From contig JAQUAR010000092.1 in the NCBI GenBank assembly GCA_028687155.1, forward strand, positions 1-6,517: DNA of 6,517 nucleotides. Direction: 5' to 3'. Under the pieces are notes generated by a model. That model worked only from the letters and a program-made list of their open reading frames with translations. It ran no database searches and was not told the origin of the DNA. Below are positions 5,604 to 6,517 of the stretch, piece after piece. The stretch comes from Methylacidiphilaceae bacterium. Lineage in GTDB: Bacteria; Verrucomicrobiota; Verrucomicrobiia; Methylacidiphilales; Methylacidiphilaceae. The position numbers and the translations under genes are program-made. How positions within the stretch are numbered: the stretch's first letter is position 1; the number at the start of each line of letters is the position of its first letter.

Positions 5604-6517
5604 TTCGAGCCAAGACTCCATCCTTTATCGCTGAGTTTCCGTTGCGAACGACCGCAGCGGATGAGCTTGCCCTCTCCAAGCGCCTCGACGCCGCTCGTCA
5701 GGTCTACAACGCCGCTTTAGGCGAGGCGCTCCGCCGGCTGGCCTTGATGCGGCAATCCAAGGACTGGCAGCGCGCCCTCCAGATGCCAAAGACGGTCCTG
5801 GATGATCGGAGCGGGAAGCGGATCCCCAACAAGGAGCGATCCAGTCTCTTCCGGAAAACCCAGGAACGATTCGGTTTTAGTTTCGTCTCGCTCCAGAAGT
5901 TCGCGGAATCCTGCCGGGATGCTTGCTCGATCGGTGATCACCTCGGCTCGCACGAGACGCAGAGCACGAGCCGACGGGCCTTCCAGGCCGTCCAGCAACA
6001 CGCCTTCGGCGTTCGAGGCCGACCGAGATTCAAGCCGGCCAGCCGGTTCCACTCGGTCGAAGGCAAGGGAGACGCCGTGATCTGGTTCCGGAAAGAACCG
6101 GTTCCCGCCATCCACTGGGCGGGGCTGGTCTTGCCGCTTCGGCTCGATCCCAAGGACAAGCTCGGCTGGCAACGGATCGCGCTGGAGGCCCGGACCAAGT
6201 ATGCCCGCATCGTTCGGAGGACGATCCGTGGCAGGATCCGCTGGTACGGGCAACTCGTCCAGGAGGGCGTCGCCCCGCAGGTCAGGCCCGTGGGAAAGGG
6301 AGTCGTCGGGTACGACCTGGGGCCATCGACGGTGGCCTTCGTCTCGGACACCGTCGCAAGCCTGGAAAAGCTCTGTCCGGAAGTCGAGCAGCCCTGGAAG
6401 GAGACGCGGCGGATCCTGCGGTCCATGGACCGGTCCCGCCGGGCGACCAATCCCGGCAACTACGACGAGAAGGGATGCGTCAAGCGTGGAGTAAAACGGT
6501 GGCTCCGTTCGGAACGC
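5603..6517 (+). CDS. tnpB: TnpB, RNA-guided transposon-associated nuclease, N-terminal part (runs off right edge)
   Basis: 305 codons are present from the candidate ATT start and the frame is still open at the right edge. TnpB proteins are RuvC-type, RNA-guided DNA nucleases of IS200/IS605 elements and ancestors of Cas12. Seen: an N-terminal SFIAEFPLRTTAADELALSKRL leading to AARQVYNAALGEALRR (about residues 7-45), the TnpB/OrfB N-terminal helical motif; a central basic region including FGVRGRPRFK; and GYDLGPSTVAF, the RuvC-I motif, with catalytic candidate Asp238. Then comes RSMDRSRRATNPGNYDEKG, typical of one TnpB subgroup. RuvC-II, the zinc finger and RuvC-III would be beyond the edge. The frame is open from 5585 (TGA at 5582-5584) but has no ATG before residue 49, inside the conserved N-terminal motif. 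AGAGG at 5590-5594 is eight bases before ATT (5603) and five before CTG (5600), so initiation there is likely. The frame has no internal stop or frameshift. The gene may be active with a rare start, or silenced by ATG-to-ATT mutation. Confidence 0.85.
   Translation, partial: MRAKTPSFIAEFPLRTTAADELALSKRLDAARQVYNAALGEALRRLALMRQSKDWQRALQMPKTVLDDRSGKRIPNKERSSLFRKTQERFGFSFVSLQKFAESCRDACSIGDHLGSHETQSTSRRAFQAVQQHAFGVRGRPRFKPASRFHSVEGKGDAVIWFRKEPVPAIHWAGLVLPLRLDPKDKLGWQRIALEARTKYARIVRRTIRGRIRWYGQLVQEGVAPQVRPVGKGVVGYDLGPSTVAFVSDTVASLEKLCPEVEQPWKETRRILRSMDRSRRATNPGNYDEKGCVKRGVKRWLRSER

Larger units (their letters stand above)
5501..6517 (+). mobile_element. Partial IS200/IS605-superfamily (IS1341-like, tnpB-only) element
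   Basis: The left boundary is set after the end-like hairpin at 5480-5500 and is approximate. The right end is outside the window. The visible part holds a promoter-like pair, a short leader frame and a tnpB gene. No tnpA (Y1 transposase) is seen, so the element would need one from elsewhere to move. The guide-RNA region expected at and beyond the 3' end of tnpB is not visible. Confidence 0.5.

Noticed and set aside
4989..5621. Minus-strand frame of 210 codons across the intergenic gap
   Set aside because: It has low-complexity Ser/Arg/Pro composition and no motif, and it spans the transposon-end hairpin and the tnpB promoter region.
5717..6253. Minus-strand frame of 178 codons inside tnpB
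   Set aside because: It is a shadow of the continuous tnpB frame, which carries conserved motifs.
5603..6517. IscB or Cas12 protein instead of TnpB
   Set aside because: No HNH or IscB N-terminal pattern is visible, and no CRISPR repeats occur in the window; the N-terminal motif and GYDLGPST fit TnpB.

Overview
The window is GC-rich bacterial DNA with one AT-rich patch near 1455-1510. No gene in it identifies the host securely. The mix of assimilatory nitrate genes, GC-rich coding sequence, mostly weak Shine-Dalgarno sites and this TnpB type would fit an acidophilic or environmental Gram-negative lineage, for example methanotrophic Verrucomicrobia. That is a low-confidence guess.

Region 1-3719 is a nitrate-assimilation locus. 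A molybdopterin nitrate reductase gene (nasA type) lies on the minus strand and runs off the left edge, leaving its N-terminal 472 codons. Upstream of it, on the same strand, is a NrtA/NasS-like nitrate-binding protein without a signal peptide. Diverging from that gene is a LysR-type regulator on the plus strand. Between the two divergent genes, almost touching the regulator's start codon, is a perfect 8-bp inverted repeat of LysR-operator form (T-N11-A). A second, shorter inverted repeat with a similar centre sits in the putative nasA promoter. A reasonable reading is that nitrate is sensed in the cytoplasm and that the LysR protein controls itself, the sensor gene and perhaps nasA. This regulation is inferred from layout only.

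Region 3716-4834 holds a minus-strand gene for a polytopic membrane protein of unknown function. It converges on the LysR gene, and the two stop codons overlap within one TTAA. Region 4835-5479 has no gene I can support. It contains hairpins and stop-interrupted frames that look like decayed or non-coding DNA.

Region 5480-6517 is mobile DNA. It has a hairpin resembling the right end / guide-RNA end of IS605/IS1341-type elements, then a promoter-like pair, then a tnpB gene of the RNA-guided nuclease family that runs off the right edge. The tnpB frame has no ATG at the position where the Shine-Dalgarno site and reading frame put its start. The best candidate is ATT (or CTG), and the ATT overlaps the stop codon of a 14-codon leader frame.
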